Shown piece after piece: positions 34,432 to 45,880 of a stretch of DNA of 64,000 nt. The stretch comes from an uncultured Algibacter sp. (lineage in GTDB: Bacteria; Bacteroidota; Bacteroidia; Flavobacteriales; Flavobacteriaceae): assembly GCF_947490405.1 (NCBI RefSeq), contig NZ_CANLGU010000001.1:310001-374000 (forward strand), written 5' to 3'. Each line of letters begins with the position of its first letter. Within the stretch, counting starts at the first letter, position 1. Under the pieces are notes generated by a model. It did no database searches. It was not told the DNA's origin and saw only the letters and a list, made by a program, of their open reading frames with translations. The translations under genes were made by a program, and so were the position numbers.

Positions 34432-34917
34432 ATGTTTTTAAAACGTAACTTTTTACTCTTTACGACTCTATCGCTTTTGATATATATGTCTTGTAAAGAC
34501 AATAAAAAAGTCATTACACAAACCGAAGTTACATTCACTAAAGAAGGAGAACTTACAATTTTTAAATCTGCTGATTCTTCAAAAATTAGTTTAGATATTG
34601 AAATTGCAGATACAGATTTTGACATTCAAACAGGTTTAATGTACCGAAATCAAATGGAAAAAAATCAAGGTATGTTATTTATTTTTGATGATGAACGTGA
34701 ACGTTTCTTCTATATGAAAAACACTAAAATTCCTCTGGATTTAATATACATTGATGCAGACACTAATATTGTTAGCTTCCAAAAGAACGCAAAACCTTTT
34801 GATGAATCTTCACTTCCCTCAAATGGTCCAGCAAAATATGTATTAGAAATTAATGCTGGTTTAGTTGATACTTGGAACCTTACAGCAAAAGATTCTATTA
34901 TTTTTACTAAACAGTAA
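34432..34917 (+). CDS. DUF192 domain lipoprotein
   Basis: 161 residues. Lipobox Cys21 (YMSC). DUF192 core: DIQTGLMYRNQMEKNQGMLFIFDDERERFFYMKNTKIPLD is characteristic (split here across ~60-105), then IDADTNIVSFQKNAKPFDE. DUF192 proteins are of unknown function, envelope-located. Starts 3 bases after lgt and ends 6 bases before a convergent receptor gene. Confidence 0.84.
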   Translation: MFLKRNFLLFTTLSLLIYMSCKDNKKVITQTEVTFTKEGELTIFKSADSSKISLDIEIADTDFDIQTGLMYRNQMEKNQGMLFIFDDERERFFYMKNTKIPLDLIYIDADTNIVSFQKNAKPFDESSLPSNGPAKYVLEINAGLVDTWNLTAKDSIIFTKQ

Positions 34918-34923
34918 AATTAT

Positions 34924-37299
34924 TTAACGTCTTTTTCCCCCTAAATATTCCATAGCTTCACCTTTACCAAAGCCATAGCTAAACCCAATGGCTACAAATC
35001 GACCACGCTGACTAAAGCTGTAAGCTTTTGAGTTATCTTGCTCAATAAAGGTTTCAAAAAACCTTGAAGCAAACACATCCCTGATACTTAAATTAATAAC
35101 ACCTTTATCTTTCAATATCTTTTTACGTATACCAATATCAAGAAAGGTATTTGCGCTTCTTATACCCTGCACAGTTTTTACTTTTGATTGATGATTACCA
35201 ACCGCTTCTAAATCAATTTTAGCTGGCAACTTGAATTTAGCCATGAGTTTTGATCCCCATTGGCTACCATTAAAATCAAAAACGGTTGATTCAAAAGTTC
35301 CTTTTCTATCAAATTGGTTATAGTTAAAATCAATATTACAGGTTAACCATTTAGCGAAACTATACTTAGTATTAAATTCAATACCAGAAGCACTATTCGT
35401 TCCGATGTTTTCTGGCATACTTGTGTTAACGTTATCTTGAAAAACCGAGATGCGTTCAATAACATCTGTTGTATACCTATGGAAAACTCCAAAATTTAAA
35501 GATGTTTTCCCTATATCAAAAATACTTGTTAATTCATAAGAATCTGTAAACTCTGGTGTAAGCCCTGGATTACCTTGTCTGATATTAAAGTTATTACGGA
35601 TACTAAAAAACGGATTTAATGAACGCATTCCTGGTCTGTTTATTCTAGCGGAATACCCTGCTTGAAATGATACAGCATCTGATAATTTAAAAGATGTATG
35701 AATACTTGGAAACAAATTGGTATAGTTCTGTTTATTGGATTGATTTGTATTTACAAGGGTTGTAACTAAATCAGTTTGTTCTAATCGCAATCCTGCTTTT
35801 AATCCCCAATTCTCGTATTCGTACCCTCCAATTAAATATGCTCCCAGCACTTTTTGATCAAATTCAAAATTATTGGTTAAGTCGAAATCAGTTTCAAATA
35901 CACCATTAACTAAATCCTGAACTTCAAAATCATTCCCAATATCATTAATAACATATTGCATCCCTGTTTCCATAGTCCAAATCTCAGAAAATGGTTTTGT
36001 GTAATCCAGTTTAAAGGTATATGTGTTATCAGAGTAATCTGTTCTAGTGTTTTGTATATTATCCCTATTGTCTCCAGATAGTGTTGTATCTTCAAATAAT
36101 GAGGTTAAATCTTTCCCAAAAGAATTTCCTGTAGCACTTAAAAGTAAATCATGATCTTCATGATCCTCAAAATCTCGTTTATAGACTAATTCATATTGCC
36201 ACTTTGGATTGGTTGCTTCTGTAGTTTCTCTACGATTCCATTCAGACGTTATGTTATTATCAGAACCAAGGGCTTTAAAATTAATATCTGATGGTTGATC
36301 TTCAATTTCATAAGCAAAATTCCCTGATAGCGTTATTACATTGTTGGAATTGATATAATAATCTGTTCCTAAAGTTATATTATAAAATTTTTCTACTCTT
36401 AAATTTCTACCTTCACTTAATATAGATGTACTATTTTCAAGATTCTCATTTATATTTTCAGAATCGCGAGGATAAACTCGTCTTCCTAAACCAAGTTGGG
36501 TGAATAAATTAAACCTTTCTGAACGTCTGTTTAAACTCAAACCAAAACTATTATTATCTGGCACTCCGGCATTTAAGCTAAAAGCACCATTTAGCCCCTT
36601 ACGCTCGTCCTTTTTAATAACAATATTTATAATTCCTGATGTTCCTTCGGCATCGTATTTAGCTGAAGGGTTAGTTATAACCTCTACCCTATCAATCATG
36701 TCTGCAGTAATACTACCTAAAGCACCACCGTCCTCTGTTAAAATAGAAGGTTTCCCGTTTATTAAAACTTGTACTCCTGTACTACCACGTAAACTTATTG
36801 CGCCTTCAATATCTACATTTACAGATGGTACATTATTTAAAACTTCTAGAGCACTAGCCCCAGTGGTACTTAAATCTTTACCTACATTGAAAACACGTTT
36901 ATCTAACTTGAATTGCGAAGATGAAACCTCAGCTTGCACTAAAACTTCCCCTAATTGTTCTGCATCTTCCTCCAGTAAAATAGTTCCTAGATTAATTTTA
37001 CCATTATTAACATCAAAAGTTTTAATAGTTTTTGAGACAAAACCCATAAAACTAATTTGAACGTAAAAGTTATTAGCCTCTGTATTAATTCTAAAGGTAC
37101 CATTTTCAGCAGTTATCACTCCCGTTATTGTTTTATTTGAGTCAGTATCTAATAAGGCTACAGTGCTGTAAGCTAGTGGTTGTTTACCAACCTTTTCAAC
37201 AACTTTTCCTTTAATTTCAATATTTTGCGCTGATAGTGATTGATTTGATATGTGAATCGAAATAATTAAAAATAGACTACAGAGATACTTTAAATTCAT
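34924..37299 (-). CDS. TonB-dependent receptor-like outer-membrane beta-barrel protein
   Basis: 791 residues. Signal peptide ~1-24. CarboxypepD_reg-like domain: IEIKGKVVEKVGKQPLAYSTV to INLGTILL. Plug region: ALEVLNNVPSVNVDIEGAISLRG with VLINGKPSILTEDG and the IDRVEVITNPSAKYDAEGTSGIINIVIKK box. The barrel occupies the rest, including INRPGMRSLNPFFSIRN. Equal in length to the 10823-13198 protein but diverged. No TonB box and no SusD partner beside it, so the substrate is unknown. Confidence 0.88.
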   Translation of the reverse strand: MNLKYLCSLFLIISIHISNQSLSAQNIEIKGKVVEKVGKQPLAYSTVALLDTDSNKTITGVITAENGTFRINTEANNFYVQISFMGFVSKTIKTFDVNNGKINLGTILLEEDAEQLGEVLVQAEVSSSQFKLDKRVFNVGKDLSTTGASALEVLNNVPSVNVDIEGAISLRGSTGVQVLINGKPSILTEDGGALGSITADMIDRVEVITNPSAKYDAEGTSGIINIVIKKDERKGLNGAFSLNAGVPDNNSFGLSLNRRSERFNLFTQLGLGRRVYPRDSENINENLENSTSILSEGRNLRVEKFYNITLGTDYYINSNNVITLSGNFAYEIEDQPSDINFKALGSDNNITSEWNRRETTEATNPKWQYELVYKRDFEDHEDHDLLLSATGNSFGKDLTSLFEDTTLSGDNRDNIQNTRTDYSDNTYTFKLDYTKPFSEIWTMETGMQYVINDIGNDFEVQDLVNGVFETDFDLTNNFEFDQKVLGAYLIGGYEYENWGLKAGLRLEQTDLVTTLVNTNQSNKQNYTNLFPSIHTSFKLSDAVSFQAGYSARINRPGMRSLNPFFSIRNNFNIRQGNPGLTPEFTDSYELTSIFDIGKTSLNFGVFHRYTTDVIERISVFQDNVNTSMPENIGTNSASGIEFNTKYSFAKWLTCNIDFNYNQFDRKGTFESTVFDFNGSQWGSKLMAKFKLPAKIDLEAVGNHQSKVKTVQGIRSANTFLDIGIRKKILKDKGVINLSIRDVFASRFFETFIEQDNSKAYSFSQRGRFVAIGFSYGFGKGEAMEYLGGKRR

Positions 37300-37437
37300 T
37301 TGAAAAACTTATGCACGAACAATAATGACAATCTTAATTTTTATTAGCTAAGTTATTAAACTATTTCTTATGAATTTTGAAAATGGATTCATCAAATAAA
37401 AAAACACTTTATGGCAATGTAATAAACTTTGCTATTG

Positions 37438-37598
37438 ATTGCGTTAGGGATTGAAACGGCATCCTTTTATGTGCCTACCTAACAGGTTTATTATAAAAAA
37501 TAAATTAATAATAATCTACTAAAGCTTTAATAAGACACCAAAATAATTTAAGCACAAAAAAGATATAGTGTAAAGCCCGACCCTTGTGGTAACGCCCA
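37438..37598 (+). repeat. Dispersed repeat copy B (GCGTTAGGG...TAACGCCC)
   Basis: Starts ATTGCGTTAGGGATTGAAACGG and ends AAGCCCGACCCTTGTGGTAACGCCC, identical to copy A at both ends. GGAT...ATCC (37448-37464 region) forms a small hairpin. It lies on the strand opposite to secDF and the receptor. Middle ~100 bases are unlike copy A. Confidence 0.8.
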
Positions 37599-37601
37599 AA
37601 T

Positions 37602-37635
37602 AAAAAAAGCCTACTAACAAACGTTAATAGGCTTT
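37602..37635 (-). terminator. secDF terminator
   Basis: Stem AAAGCCTA/TAGGCTTT plus a second TAAC/GTTA after one mismatch, followed on the minus strand by seven T's (complement of 37602-37608). Confidence 0.8.
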
Positions 37636-37657
37636 CTTGTAAAGAAAAAAGTTTGAG

Positions 37658-40648
37658 TTAGTTTTTCTCTTTTTTCCCTTCTAATTTATTTACAGTATCA
37701 TACATGATTGGTGTTGCAATAAATAATGACGAGTAGGTACCAACAATAACACCTATGATTAAGGCGAACATAAAACCACGGATAGAATCGCCACCAAAGA
37801 TGAAGATTGCTAATAATACTACTAATGTAGTAAGTGAGGTATTTAAAGTTCTACTCAACGTACTGCTTAATGATGCGTTTACAACTTTATCGAACTTCCA
37901 AGAGGTATGCTCATTAAAGAACTCACGAATTCTATCGAATACTACCACGGTATCGTTTAATGAGTAACCAATAACCGTTAGGATAGCTGCGATAAACGCT
38001 TGGTTTATTTCCATATTAAATGGCATAAACTTGTACGTTAATGAGAATACTCCTAATACAATTAATACATCGTGGAATACTGCAGCTACTGCACCTAATG
38101 AATACTGCCATTTCTTAAAACGAATTAAGATATATAAGAATACAACGATTAACGACCCTAAAATTGCCCAGAATGAAGCTTGCTTAATATCATCAGCAAT
38201 TGTTGGTGTTACTTTATAAGATTCTAATAAACCAACTTGTTTATTTTCATCATTTAAATCGATGAATTGCTCATAAGAGATTCCTTCTAAATGAGGCACT
38301 AAAGCTTCATATAATGATTTTCTGATTTCTTCATCTACCGCAGCTCCAGACTCGTTTACTTTATATTTAGTTGTAATTTTTAACTGGTTTGCATCTCCAA
38401 AAGTTTTGGCATCTGCACTTCCGAAAACATCTGGCTGTGACAAAAGGTTAGTGATTTCTGAAGCACTAATATCTTGCGCAAAACGCACTTGATAGGTCCT
38501 ACCACCAACAAAATCGACACCTTCATTTAACCCATTAGTAAATAATGAGCCTAAACTTAAAAGAATTAAAGCACCAGATATAACAAAGGCTACTTTTCGT
38601 TTCTTCAAGAAATCAATATTAATATTTCTGAATAGGTTTTTAGTAATTGCCGTTGAAAAATCTAATTTTCCGCCACGGTTAGCATACCAATCTATTAACA
38701 ATCTGGTAATAAAAATTGCTGTAAATAATGACGTAGCAATACCTATTAATAAGGTTGTTGCAAATCCTTTAATTGGCCCTGTACCAAATATAAATAAGAT
38801 TAAAGCTGTTAAACCTGTAGTAATGTTGGCATCTAAAATAGATGATAACGCGTTACTAAACCCATCTTTAATAGACTCTAACTGCCCTTTACCTTTAGCC
38901 AATTCCTCTCGGATACGCTCGAAAATAAGTACGTTTGCATCCACAGACATACCAATAGTTAATACAATACCTGCTATTCCTGGAAGTGTTAATACTGCGC
39001 CTAATCCTGATAAAATACCGAAAATTAAAAGGATATTTAATAGCATCGCGATATCTGCAAATACTCCTGCTTTTCCGTAGTAGAAAATCATCCATACTAA
39101 TACTAACACTAATGCTATTAAGAACGACATTGTACCGCTTTCAATAGCTTCTTTACCCAATGATGGCCCTACAACTTCACTTTGAATAATATCTGCAGAA
39201 GCTGGTAATTTACCTGCACGTAATACATTTGCTAAGTCAATTGCTTCATTTAACGTAAAATCACCTGATATAGAAGAGTTTCCTCCAGCAATTGGCCCAG
39301 TAGTAACACCAGGTGCTGAATACACTACATCATCTAAAACAATCGCAATTTGACTACCTTGAGAATAAGCCTTCCCCGTCATTTCTTCCCAAATCTTAGC
39401 ACCTTTAGCATTCATTTGCATAGACACCTCAGACTTTCCTGTTGGACCAAATTGGTTTCTAGCATCAGTTACTACAGCACCACTTAATTGTGGTACATTC
39501 TCTCTGTTTCCAACTAAAGCATATAAATCAACCAGCTCACTATCTTTTTCTGGTTTACCAAAAACAAACTTAGCATAACGTTGTTCTGCTGGAAGTAAAG
39601 CTCTAACTTCTGATCTGTTTAAATAATCAAGAACCGTTTCTTTATCCTTAGTTTCAAATTTAGCAATAATAGGACCTCCCTGATAGCCAAGACCTCTTAT
39701 TAACTTCCCTAATGGATTGTTTTCTTCAACTGCTGTAGAATCAGTTTCAGCATCGCCTAATAAATCATCTATTTGATCGCTTTGTGCATCTTCTTCATCT
39801 TGAGACTCAACTTCAGTAGTATCTTCTGTTTCAATAATATCTTTTAAAACAGCATTAGCTTGATCGATAAACCCGAAGAACTGTTCACCTTTGTAAGCAT
39901 CCCAGAACTCTAACTGCGCTGTACTTTGTAATAAACTTGTAGCACGATCAACATCTTTAACTCCTGGTAATTCTACTAAAATACGTCCAGAATTTCCTAA
40001 ACGTTGAATGTTAGGGGACGTTACACCAAACTCATCAATACGCTTACGTAATACTTCGAAAGCTGAAACAATTGACTCATCAATTTTAGTTTCAATAATA
40101 GACTTTACATCTTCATCACTCATACTACCATCAATCTCACCGTCAAGTTCTCTTGTATAAAAGATATCTGGCGATGCTAATTTTGTATCTCCTTTAATTT
40201 TATCAAAAGCGATAAAGAAATCCTCTAGATAGGTGTTTTGACTATTTTTTTGAAGCTCTGAGGCATCATCCAATGCTTTATTGAATACTGGTTCACTAGT
40301 ATTATTCGCTAGCCCCTTTAAGATATCTTTTACAGATACCTGAAGAATAACGTTAATACCACCTTTTAAATCTAAACCAAGATTCATGGCTTTTTGCTTC
40401 ACTTCATTATAAGTGAATTTTGCAATACCAATGTTATAAACCGTATCGGTTCCTTTTTCTTGAAGATAGTTAGCTTCTTCTTGACTACGAAGTGCTCTAT
40501 AATTCTCTTCGGACTCAGAGATTTTACTAATCGCTATCTCCTCAGCTTCATTTTCAATTGAATTTGCTGTAAATGTGAATGATAATTGGTAAAGACTTAC
40601 CAAACCAAACAAAATAGCAAATAATTTTACTAATCCTTTGTTTTGCAT
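37658..40648 (-). CDS. secDF: Protein translocase subunits SecD and SecF, single chain
   Basis: 996 residues, SecD followed by SecF. Twelve transmembrane helices. SecD half: LGLDLKGGINVILQVSV after the first helix, the P1 head domain (to ~residue 510), then GMSVDANVLIFERIREEL. SecF half from ~660: LNEGVDFVGGRTYQVRF and YSLNDTVVVFDRIREFF. Uses proton motive force to pull proteins across the inner membrane. Single-chain SecDF is common in Bacteroidota. An Asp/Glu-rich tract of ~35 residues sits in the P1 head. Confidence 0.96.
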   Translation of the reverse strand: MQNKGLVKLFAILFGLVSLYQLSFTFTANSIENEAEEIAISKISESEENYRALRSQEEANYLQEKGTDTVYNIGIAKFTYNEVKQKAMNLGLDLKGGINVILQVSVKDILKGLANNTSEPVFNKALDDASELQKNSQNTYLEDFFIAFDKIKGDTKLASPDIFYTRELDGEIDGSMSDEDVKSIIETKIDESIVSAFEVLRKRIDEFGVTSPNIQRLGNSGRILVELPGVKDVDRATSLLQSTAQLEFWDAYKGEQFFGFIDQANAVLKDIIETEDTTEVESQDEEDAQSDQIDDLLGDAETDSTAVEENNPLGKLIRGLGYQGGPIIAKFETKDKETVLDYLNRSEVRALLPAEQRYAKFVFGKPEKDSELVDLYALVGNRENVPQLSGAVVTDARNQFGPTGKSEVSMQMNAKGAKIWEEMTGKAYSQGSQIAIVLDDVVYSAPGVTTGPIAGGNSSISGDFTLNEAIDLANVLRAGKLPASADIIQSEVVGPSLGKEAIESGTMSFLIALVLVLVWMIFYYGKAGVFADIAMLLNILLIFGILSGLGAVLTLPGIAGIVLTIGMSVDANVLIFERIREELAKGKGQLESIKDGFSNALSSILDANITTGLTALILFIFGTGPIKGFATTLLIGIATSLFTAIFITRLLIDWYANRGGKLDFSTAITKNLFRNINIDFLKKRKVAFVISGALILLSLGSLFTNGLNEGVDFVGGRTYQVRFAQDISASEITNLLSQPDVFGSADAKTFGDANQLKITTKYKVNESGAAVDEEIRKSLYEALVPHLEGISYEQFIDLNDENKQVGLLESYKVTPTIADDIKQASFWAILGSLIVVFLYILIRFKKWQYSLGAVAAVFHDVLIVLGVFSLTYKFMPFNMEINQAFIAAILTVIGYSLNDTVVVFDRIREFFNEHTSWKFDKVVNASLSSTLSRTLNTSLTTLVVLLAIFIFGGDSIRGFMFALIIGVIVGTYSSLFIATPIMYDTVNKLEGKKEKN

Positions 40649-40697
40649 GTTATACTTTATTTAGGTCAAATTTTGAATCCCGAAAATTTCAGGCGAG

Positions 40698-40728
40698 CAA
40701 ATATAGAATTTACTCCATGATTTGACAA
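40698..40728 (-). promoter_or_regulatory. secDF promoter, full -33/-7
   Basis: TTG (complement of 40726-40728), 20 bases, TATATTTG (complement of 40698-40705), a good -33/-7 pair for secDF, 50 bases before the ATG. Confidence 0.65.
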
Positions 40729-40824
40729 TTTTTTATTTTTTTGATTATGATTTTATAGAATCTGCATTATTAATGCATTCTACGTTTGGAATAAAGGTTT
40801 AGGAATCTTTCTTTTAAACTCCTT

Positions 40825-41442
40825 TTAAACTATAGGTCCAGCTCTAACTTCTGGTATTGTATGTAGTGCATCACTTATTTGTATCGTAATAGCTTTACGA
40901 ATTTTATAAGTGATTTGTATTAGACTATCTGTATAATCGTAACCTGCACTTTCTTTGGCGAAATAATTAGGATCTAAGAATCGATCGCTTTTTACTTCAG
41001 TATCCGATGCAATTACACCATCAAAATCCCATCCAGAATGTTGGCTATTTTGTATTTCGTAAACATTAATATCATAATTAACGTTAGATTCTTGAGTTGG
41101 TAACTGTGACGGATTATTATCTTTTGATTGGGATGTTAACTGGAGCGTTAAGGTTTCTTGATCTAAAAACTGCTGTTTTACACTAGCAATATCTTCATCA
41201 CTAAAATAGGTTATTTTTAGTTTACCCTCTTGTAGAGTTAGTACCTTAATATTTTTTGCTCCTAAACCTTGTAATTTTTGTTTTATGGCAGTTACTGCTT
41301 CCCCAGTTTGATTTGATGTTAAATTAACATCTTCAAACTGCAAAACAATTTCTTGATTAGGTAACGTTATTTGCTGTTGAGAAACCACACCAAATAAGGT
41401 TAAACCAAAAATTAAAATACAAATGCACCTTCTTGCAATCAT
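40825..41442 (-). CDS. Small secreted protein of unknown function
   Basis: 205 residues. Signal peptide at ~1-20 (ICILIFGLTLFGVVSQ). A short alpha/beta region TAIKQKLQGLGAKNIKVLTLQEGKLKITYFS-type (~50-85; only part is shown) is followed by a DIASVKQQF helix. No domain recognised; slight resemblance of this segment to ferredoxin-like P1 folds is only a shape impression. It sits between mdh and secDF and has its own promoter box. Confidence 0.6.
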   Translation of the reverse strand: MIARRCICILIFGLTLFGVVSQQQITLPNQEIVLQFEDVNLTSNQTGEAVTAIKQKLQGLGAKNIKVLTLQEGKLKITYFSDEDIASVKQQFLDQETLTLQLTSQSKDNNPSQLPTQESNVNYDINVYEIQNSQHSGWDFDGVIASDTEVKSDRFLDPNYFAKESAGYDYTDSLIQITYKIRKAITIQISDALHTIPEVRAGPIV

Positions 41443-41446
41443 ACGC

Positions 41447-41454
41447 CAAATATA
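41447..41454 (-). promoter_or_regulatory. Promoter -7 box of the 40825-41442 gene
   Basis: TATATTTG on the minus strand, four bases before the ATG at 41442, with its upstream part inside the mdh terminator hairpin. Confidence 0.45.
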
Positions 41455-41486
41455 AAAAAATAAAGACTGTATTACTACAGTCTTTA
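41454..41486 (-). terminator. mdh terminator
   Basis: 11-bp stem TAAAGACTGTA (41461-41471) / TACAGTCTTTA (41476-41486), loop TTAC, followed on the minus strand by seven T's. Confidence 0.9.
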
Positions 41487-41516
41487 TTTAAATCTATGTT
41501 TTAAGAAATTAACGTG

Positions 41517-42443
41517 TTATACGTCTAACAATCCGTTAGTCTTTTTAACGCCTTCTGCACTTTCTTTCATATGCGCTTTTTCAGCATCACTTAAAGGAAC
41601 ATCGACAATACGTTCTATACCATTTCGACCTAGAATCACAGGAACACCTATACAAATATCACTTAAACCATATTCACCTTCTAAAAATGTAGAACATGGA
41701 AACATTTTCTTTTGATCACAAGCAATAGCTTGAACCAAACCACTTACAGCAGCTCCAGGAGCATACCAAGCAGAAGTTCCTAAAAGTCCAGTAAGTGTTG
41801 CACCACCAACTTTAGTATCGGCTGCTACTTGCTCTAAACGTTTTGCACTTAAAAACTCTGAAACTCTAATACTATTTCTTGTTGCATGACTTGTTAACGG
41901 TACCATACCTTTATCACTATGACCACCTATAACCATACCATCAATATCGCTAATAGGAGCATCCATAGCCTCAGCTAACCTGTATTTAAAACGTGCAGAA
42001 TCTAAAGCACCACCCATACCAATAATTCTATTTTTAGGAATATCTAAAGATTTATGCGCCAAATAAGTCATGGTATCCATTGGATTACTCACAACAATAA
42101 GAATCATATTTGGAGAATGTTCTAGTAAACTTGTTGAAACAGATTTTACGATGCCTGCATTGATTCCGATTAACTCCTCACGAGTCATACCTGGCTTACG
42201 CGGAATACCAGATGTAATAACACAAATATCACTATTTGCTGTTTTACTGTAATCGTTTGTTACACCAGTTATTTTAGTATCAAAACCGTTTAATGATGCA
42301 CATTGCATTAAATCCATGGCTTTTCCCTCAGCATACCCTTCTTTAATATCTAACAATACAACTTCTGATGCAAAATTCTTAATAGCAATATATTCTGCAC
42401 AACTTGCGCCTACTGCACCCGCACCTACAACTGTTATTTTCAT
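41517..42443 (-). CDS. mdh: Malate dehydrogenase
   Basis: 308 residues. NAD-dependent TCA-cycle enzyme of the LDH-like MDH type. GAGAVGASCAEYIA Rossmann motif, GIPRKPGMTREEL (substrate Arg), VSNPMDTMTYLA, RIIGMGGALDSARFKY, and the catalytic His in MVIGGHSDKGMVPL. Monocistronic with a terminator; a candidate promoter is at 42579-42586 with a ~130-base leader. Confidence 0.96.
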   Translation of the reverse strand: MKITVVGAGAVGASCAEYIAIKNFASEVVLLDIKEGYAEGKAMDLMQCASLNGFDTKITGVTNDYSKTANSDICVITSGIPRKPGMTREELIGINAGIVKSVSTSLLEHSPNMILIVVSNPMDTMTYLAHKSLDIPKNRIIGMGGALDSARFKYRLAEAMDAPISDIDGMVIGGHSDKGMVPLTSHATRNSIRVSEFLSAKRLEQVAADTKVGGATLTGLLGTSAWYAPGAAVSGLVQAIACDQKKMFPCSTFLEGEYGLSDICIGVPVILGRNGIERIVDVPLSDAEKAHMKESAEGVKKTNGLLDV

Positions 42444-42578
42444 TTTTTTAAAATTTAAATAGTATTTAATTTGTTTTTAATTTCAATGCGAAATTCTGTA
42501 TTAAATCAAACATACTAAATGATTTAAATCATGAACTTCAATTATTTCACTAAAAAAAATGTGAAATTTTAATACTCG

Positions 42579-42586
42579 CAAAATTA
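42579..42586 (-). promoter_or_regulatory. mdh promoter -7 box
   Basis: TAATTTTG on the minus strand (TAnnTTTG), 135 bases before the mdh ATG. It leaves a long untranslated leader in which I see no clear fold. Confidence 0.4.
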
Positions 42587-42603
42587 CAAATTAATATGCT
42601 GTA

Positions 42604-42635
42604 AATAAAAAAGCGCAGGACAAAATCCTGCGCTT
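42604..42635 (-). terminator. Terminator of the DUF6588 gene
   Basis: Perfect 10-bp stem AAGCGCAGGA (42611-42620) / TCCTGCGCTT (42626-42635), loop CAAAA, then T-rich on the minus strand. Confidence 0.85.
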
Positions 42636-42696
42636 TTAAACAAAAATTAAATATAACTAACTAAAACTAAACAATTAACTTTTTATATGCTTTCTA

Positions 42697-43716
42697 TTAT
42701 CTAAATCCAAAATTAATACCTAATGAGTAAGCATTAAATTCTGACATGTGATATTCTCCATTGAGTCTAAAAAATCCTAATTTCAATTTAAAACCTAGTG
42801 TTGCTCTTACTGAAGACACTTCGCTTGAAACTGAGAATGGATCTCTATAAGATTCGGTAAAGAAAGGACCAGAAGTAACTGTGTAAGTACCTAGCACATC
42901 TGATTCTGATTTACCTTTGATATATCCAACACCACCATAAAAGTTTATTACTGGTAATTTTGTTGACACTATAGCTTGAAGCAACCAAGTGTTTGTATCG
43001 CTTTCTATACGCTGATCACTACCATCTATTCCTGACGAATCTGTTATATCATAAGCACCATTCAAATTTGTATACGCCACTAAACCTGAAATCGCTACCG
43101 GTAATAGTTTATCTGCTGGTAACCATTTGGTAACCTCGAATTGCAAACCTGCTCCGTACATGCTTAATGAAAAATCATCTGTATCAATTTTTGGCACAAA
43201 TCGCGCTTTAAGTTCAATACCTTTACTTAAACCTAAAGCACCTTGAATAAAAGCTGTAGGTAATAAGTTAGCACTAGCATCTCCTATTCCAGAAGGCAAG
43301 GTTATTTCCTCACTAAGTGTCGTTGTATTATCAGTTACTCTAATTCTAATCTCAGGGTCATTTTCACCTAGAGCTGTAGCAACATCTCTGGATCTTGCGC
43401 TAGAATCTGTAAACTCAAACGACAAGTCATTCGTTTCATACGAATCTAAATTCATTGAAAATGATTTATGCTCATCTGCAACACTTGCGGCATTTACAAT
43501 TACTGATATTTCAAAACCTCCAAGGGGTTTAGCATCTGCAGTATTAAACCAACCAGCATTCATACTGTGCATTAAACCATTTGTTGCAGGCTCTAAATAA
43601 TCATTAGTAAAGCGTTCTGCACTTTCCTCACCGGCAGCAAATAAGCCACCAATATCTTGTGCTTTTGAAGTGATTGTTACAAAACCAAGTAATGTAAGTA
43701 AGGTTAACTTTTTCAT
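42697..43716 (-). CDS. DUF6588 family outer-membrane-like protein
   Basis: 339 residues. Signal peptide at ~1-19 (LLTLLGFVTITSKAQ). Segments: FTNDYLEPATNGLMHSMNAGWF and AKPLGGFEISV, then repeated amphipathic beta strands ending in LNGEYHMSEFNAYSLGINFGFR, with a terminal aromatic residue as in outer-membrane barrels. DUF6588 family; location and function inferred. Own promoter box at 43736-43743 and terminator. Confidence 0.8.
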   Translation of the reverse strand: MKKLTLLTLLGFVTITSKAQDIGGLFAAGEESAERFTNDYLEPATNGLMHSMNAGWFNTADAKPLGGFEISVIVNAASVADEHKSFSMNLDSYETNDLSFEFTDSSARSRDVATALGENDPEIRIRVTDNTTTLSEEITLPSGIGDASANLLPTAFIQGALGLSKGIELKARFVPKIDTDDFSLSMYGAGLQFEVTKWLPADKLLPVAISGLVAYTNLNGAYDITDSSGIDGSDQRIESDTNTWLLQAIVSTKLPVINFYGGVGYIKGKSESDVLGTYTVTSGPFFTESYRDPFSVSSEVSSVRATLGFKLKLGFFRLNGEYHMSEFNAYSLGINFGFR

Positions 43717-43735
43717 TATTATAAATTTGGAATTA

Positions 43736-43743
43736 CAAACATA
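43736..43743 (-). promoter_or_regulatory. DUF6588 gene promoter -7 box
   Basis: TATGTTTG on the minus strand, 19 bases before the ATG. Confidence 0.5.
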
Positions 43744-43815
43744 AGAAAAAAATCACACAAAAACACTCTTTATCGAAAAAAATTGCTTTTTAACGATTAA
43801 AGACACGTTTTAGCG

Positions 43816-43852
43816 AAAAAAAATAGCCCTAGCAGTATAAGCTAGAGCTATT
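43816..43852 (-). terminator. gyrB terminator
   Basis: Stem AATAGC-C-CTAGC / GCTAG-A-GCTATT with one mismatch (43822-43852), then T-run on the minus strand (complement of the A's from 43816). Confidence 0.75.
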
Positions 43853-43878
43853 AAATTACTTGATTAAAAAAAGTCTAT

Positions 43879-45837
<1,959 letters not shown>

Positions 45838-45869
45838 TTAGTTTGTTTTAATTTATTTTAAAAACACCA

Positions 45870-45877
45870 CAAAACTA
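45870..45877 (-). promoter_or_regulatory. gyrB promoter -7 box, next to repeat copy C
   Basis: TAGTTTTG on the minus strand, 41 bases before the ATG. The repeat ends (TAACGCCCA) only three bases upstream of this box, so the -33 region lies inside the repeat. Confidence 0.5.
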
Positions 45878-45880
45878 TTT

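Larger units (their letters stand above)
37300..37657. other. secDF-receptor intergenic region with repeat copy B
   Basis: Holds repeat copy B (37438-37598) and the secDF terminator (37602-37635). The remaining ~130 bases before the receptor ATG are AT-rich with no full TAnnTTTG match; TAAGTTTT close to the ATG is one base off. Confidence 0.6.

Noticed and set aside
36500-37060. 186-codon plus-strand ORF within the outer-membrane receptor gene
   Set aside because: Lies opposite to the plug and linker region of a clear receptor; no family features.
34924-37299. SusC/SusD-type polysaccharide utilisation locus
   Set aside because: No SusD homologue, glycoside hydrolase or sulfatase lies next to either receptor, and no TonB box was found.
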